14,155 nt of DNA from an uncultured Eubacteriales bacterium (lineage in GTDB: Bacteria; Bacillota; Clostridia; Peptostreptococcales; Anaerovoracaceae): contig URGK01000069.1 of NCBI GenBank assembly GCA_900547295.1, positions 1-14,155 on the forward strand, in the 5' to 3' direction. This document shows positions 12,518 through 14,155 of this stretch, one piece after another (position 1 is the first letter of the stretch; the number at the start of each line of letters is the position of its first letter). A model generated the notes under the pieces. That model was not told where the DNA came from, searched no databases, and was given only the letters and a program-made list of their open reading frames with translations. A program made the translations under genes and the position numbers.

Positions 12518-14059
12518 ATGTTAAAGGAAAAAAATTTTTACAAGGATGAACTGCCGGTAAATGTAGTGGTGGGTAACATACGCGAGTACCCGATACATTT
12601 CCATGACGACATTGAGATAGTGTATATTCTCAAAGGAAGCATACATCTCAAAAACGGTCACTATGAATATCTGATGAAGCAGGGCGACATCTATATATTC
12701 AATGACAGAGAGATACACAGCTTTGCCGCAACAGACGAGGAAAACATGGTTATGATGCTGCAGCTTGATCTCTCATACTTCTCACGCTATTATGACAACC
12801 TCAAGAACTCTTTCTTTGTTACTGATATGGAGGATGACAGCGATGAAAGCCTTGAAGTTCTCAGAAATCTTCTTGCCAAGATAATGATGGAGATACTTCA
12901 GAAAGGCTACGGCTATGAGCACAAGGTAATCGAAACGACTCACAACCTTATCGCCTGCCTGATCTCAGATTTCCAGTACTTTGTAATGGAGGACGGACGG
13001 TTTGTAAACGAGGTCAGAAACAAGGGTAACAAAATCCTTTCGGGCAGACTCAACAGAATTACAGACTATATGTACGAAAACTACAGCCGCAAGCTTACAC
13101 TGGGAGAAATAGCTGACAGAGAGCATCTCAGCATATATTATCTTTCCCATGTTATAAGGGAGGCTACAGGACTCAGCTTCCAGGAGCTTTTAAGCTATAT
13201 CAGAGTTGAGGAGTCAGAGAAGCTTCTGCTTGGTACCAACAAAAAGATAGGGGCCATTGCGGAGGAAACAGGTTTTTCGGCAGTCAGATACTACATAAAG
13301 CATTTTGAAACCTGGTTTGGAATGCACCCGCTGGAATACCGCAAAAAATATGCGGGCAAGGTAAGCGGCAGAGAGGTTATGGCAGATATTGAAAGATCCG
13401 CACCGGAGGAAATAGAAGATGCAATAAGGACTCAGGTGAGAGGAATATACAGCGATTATATGAAAAACAGCGCTGCCAAACCTGTCATAATTGATGTCAA
13501 TATCTACAACAGCCAGTTCGGCATTGTAAACAAAAACCAGAATCAGAGCGTGGAGGAGTTTTTAAAGGGCGAAAATCTTAAATTCATTGCAAGACCTTAC
13601 AATCTGATTAAGAGCCTCAGAGAGCAGGTTGTGGCGTCGGGCGACAATTATATAATAACTACATCGGCCAAATATCCTGAAGAGGTTAAGAGCCTGAGCA
13701 TTCTTGTATATAACTTCAATGAGAAGCTTAAGGAGGAATTTAACGAATCCAGAGGCAGAGCGGACGACCTCAAGGCTATTTTGAACTACACCGACAATGT
13801 TGAGTTTCTGATAAGATGCTCCGGTATTTCAGGCGAGTTTAAAATCTCAAGATACAAGCTGACAAGAGAGAATATAATTGTGGCATATGAGGACAGCGGT
13901 CAGGTGGTGCCAAGCAAGAGAAACGCGCTTCTCAACAACTGGAGAACCCTGCCGTTTGTAGAGTTTGGAGATCTGGCGGTTTCAGATACACTGAGCCTTT
14001 CTTCAAATCTGTCGGGACTGAGCGCAGAGCTTATATTAATCGACAAAAAAGAAAAATAG
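12518..14059 (+). CDS. AraC-family transcriptional regulator with a long unusual C-terminal region
   Basis: The 513-residue protein has an N-terminal cupin-like sensing domain (about 23-85, with IHFHDDIEIVYILKG and the QGDIYIFNDREIHSF segment) and an AraC-type double helix-turn-helix domain (about 175-277, including LTLGEIADREHLSIYYLSHVIREATG and the second-helix region GFSAVRYYIKHF). The remaining 235 residues are not part of a standard AraC protein. Their last part (about 390-510: LSILVYNFNE, FKISRYKLTRENIIVAYED, a terminal beta-rich stretch) resembles the C-terminal beta-sandwich of GH39-like domains found fused to some AraC regulators, but the catalytic barrel seems mostly absent. That relationship is inferred. 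The ligand is unknown; a sugar is plausible. It lies 21 nt after cwlD, with a weak GAGGA SD, and may be expressed by read-through. A strong terminator follows. Confidence 0.85.
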   Translation: MLKEKNFYKDELPVNVVVGNIREYPIHFHDDIEIVYILKGSIHLKNGHYEYLMKQGDIYIFNDREIHSFAATDEENMVMMLQLDLSYFSRYYDNLKNSFFVTDMEDDSDESLEVLRNLLAKIMMEILQKGYGYEHKVIETTHNLIACLISDFQYFVMEDGRFVNEVRNKGNKILSGRLNRITDYMYENYSRKLTLGEIADREHLSIYYLSHVIREATGLSFQELLSYIRVEESEKLLLGTNKKIGAIAEETGFSAVRYYIKHFETWFGMHPLEYRKKYAGKVSGREVMADIERSAPEEIEDAIRTQVRGIYSDYMKNSAAKPVIIDVNIYNSQFGIVNKNQNQSVEEFLKGENLKFIARPYNLIKSLREQVVASGDNYIITTSAKYPEEVKSLSILVYNFNEKLKEEFNESRGRADDLKAILNYTDNVEFLIRCSGISGEFKISRYKLTRENIIVAYEDSGQVVPSKRNALLNNWRTLPFVEFGDLAVSDTLSLSSNLSGLSAELILIDKKEK

Positions 14060-14066
14060 CATAATT

Positions 14067-14106
14067 AAAATGCAGGACAGGTGAAAACCTGAATCCTGCA
14101 TTTTTT
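14067..14106 (+). terminator. Strong intrinsic terminator after the AraC-type gene
   Basis: TGCAGGA-CAGGT (14071-14082) pairs with ACCTG and TCCTGCA (14087-14091, 14094-14100) around a GAAA tetraloop, with an AA bulge at 14092-14093. AAAA precedes it and TTTTTT follows, so it can also work on the minus strand. Confidence 0.9.
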
Positions 14107-14110
14107 ATAA

Positions 14111-14145
14111 CATAGGAAATATCGACCTGTAGATATTTCCGTATG
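14111..14145. repeat. Inverted repeat at the right edge
   Basis: CATA-GGAAATATC (14111-14123) pairs with GATATTTCC-G-TATG (14132-14145) as 13 bp with one bulged G, around an 8-nt loop. No T-run follows within the window. It lies only 5 nt past the T-run of the AraC-gene terminator and may be a terminator for a convergent gene to the right, a leader hairpin or an operator. Confidence 0.6.
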
Positions 14146-14155
14146 TTTCAAAGAA

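Noticed and set aside
1..14155. Mobile element, phage, toxin-antitoxin or CRISPR content
   Set aside because: No transposase, integrase or Cas motifs, no regularly spaced repeats and no target-site duplications were seen. The genes are mostly typical core clostridial functions.

Overview
The window looks like chromosomal DNA from a spore-forming, probably anaerobic member of the Clostridia (Bacillota). The reasons are three sporulation or germination genes (a SipL-like SPOCS/LysM protein, spoIIR, cwlD), purine-rich Shine-Dalgarno (SD) sequences before almost every gene, TTG start codons, AT-rich intergenic regions with sigma-A-type promoters, a ferredoxin-thioredoxin-reductase-like iron-sulfur protein next to a thioredoxin, and a TPP riboswitch on an ECF thiamine transporter gene. 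No phage, insertion sequence, CRISPR array, rRNA or tRNA is visible. The species cannot be named from sequence alone.

Layout. Positions 1-350 hold no convincing gene, but a good promoter drives a large secreted modular surface-type protein (351-3365: signal peptide, GLUG-like repeats, three Ig-like repeats, a Big_2-like domain, an FN3-like C-terminus). Next are the spore-coat-assembly candidate sipL (3514-5454) and spoIIR (5515-6087), which carries the forespore signal that activates sigma-E. A bidirectional terminator containing both stop codons separates spoIIR from a convergent two-gene redox operon on the minus strand: a 65-residue FTR-like protein followed by thioredoxin (6626-6102). Divergent from this is a two-gene operon for a radical SAM protein and its usual partner (6817-8923), an uncharacterised pair annotated as putative DNA modification/repair proteins. 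Its promoter overlaps a palindrome with the core of the Bacillus SOS box.

A second bidirectional terminator separates this pair from a minus-strand thiamine block: alaX (alanyl-tRNA editing), thiN (thiamine pyrophosphokinase), then a separate promoter, a TPP riboswitch and thiT (thiamine uptake). ThiT imports thiamine and ThiN converts it to TPP, which feeds back on thiT. Divergent from alaX are cwlD (cortex peptidoglycan amidase) and an AraC-type regulator with a long unusual C-terminal region, ending at a strong terminator and a further inverted repeat at the right edge.

The observations most worth testing are: (1) an inverted repeat that would hide the spoIIR start codon only in read-through mRNA from sipL, because a candidate sigma-F promoter starts transcription downstream of its 5' arm; (2) the SOS-box-like operator on the radical SAM pair; (3) the minimal FTR-like/thioredoxin operon; and (4) a legible switching mechanism in the thiT leader.
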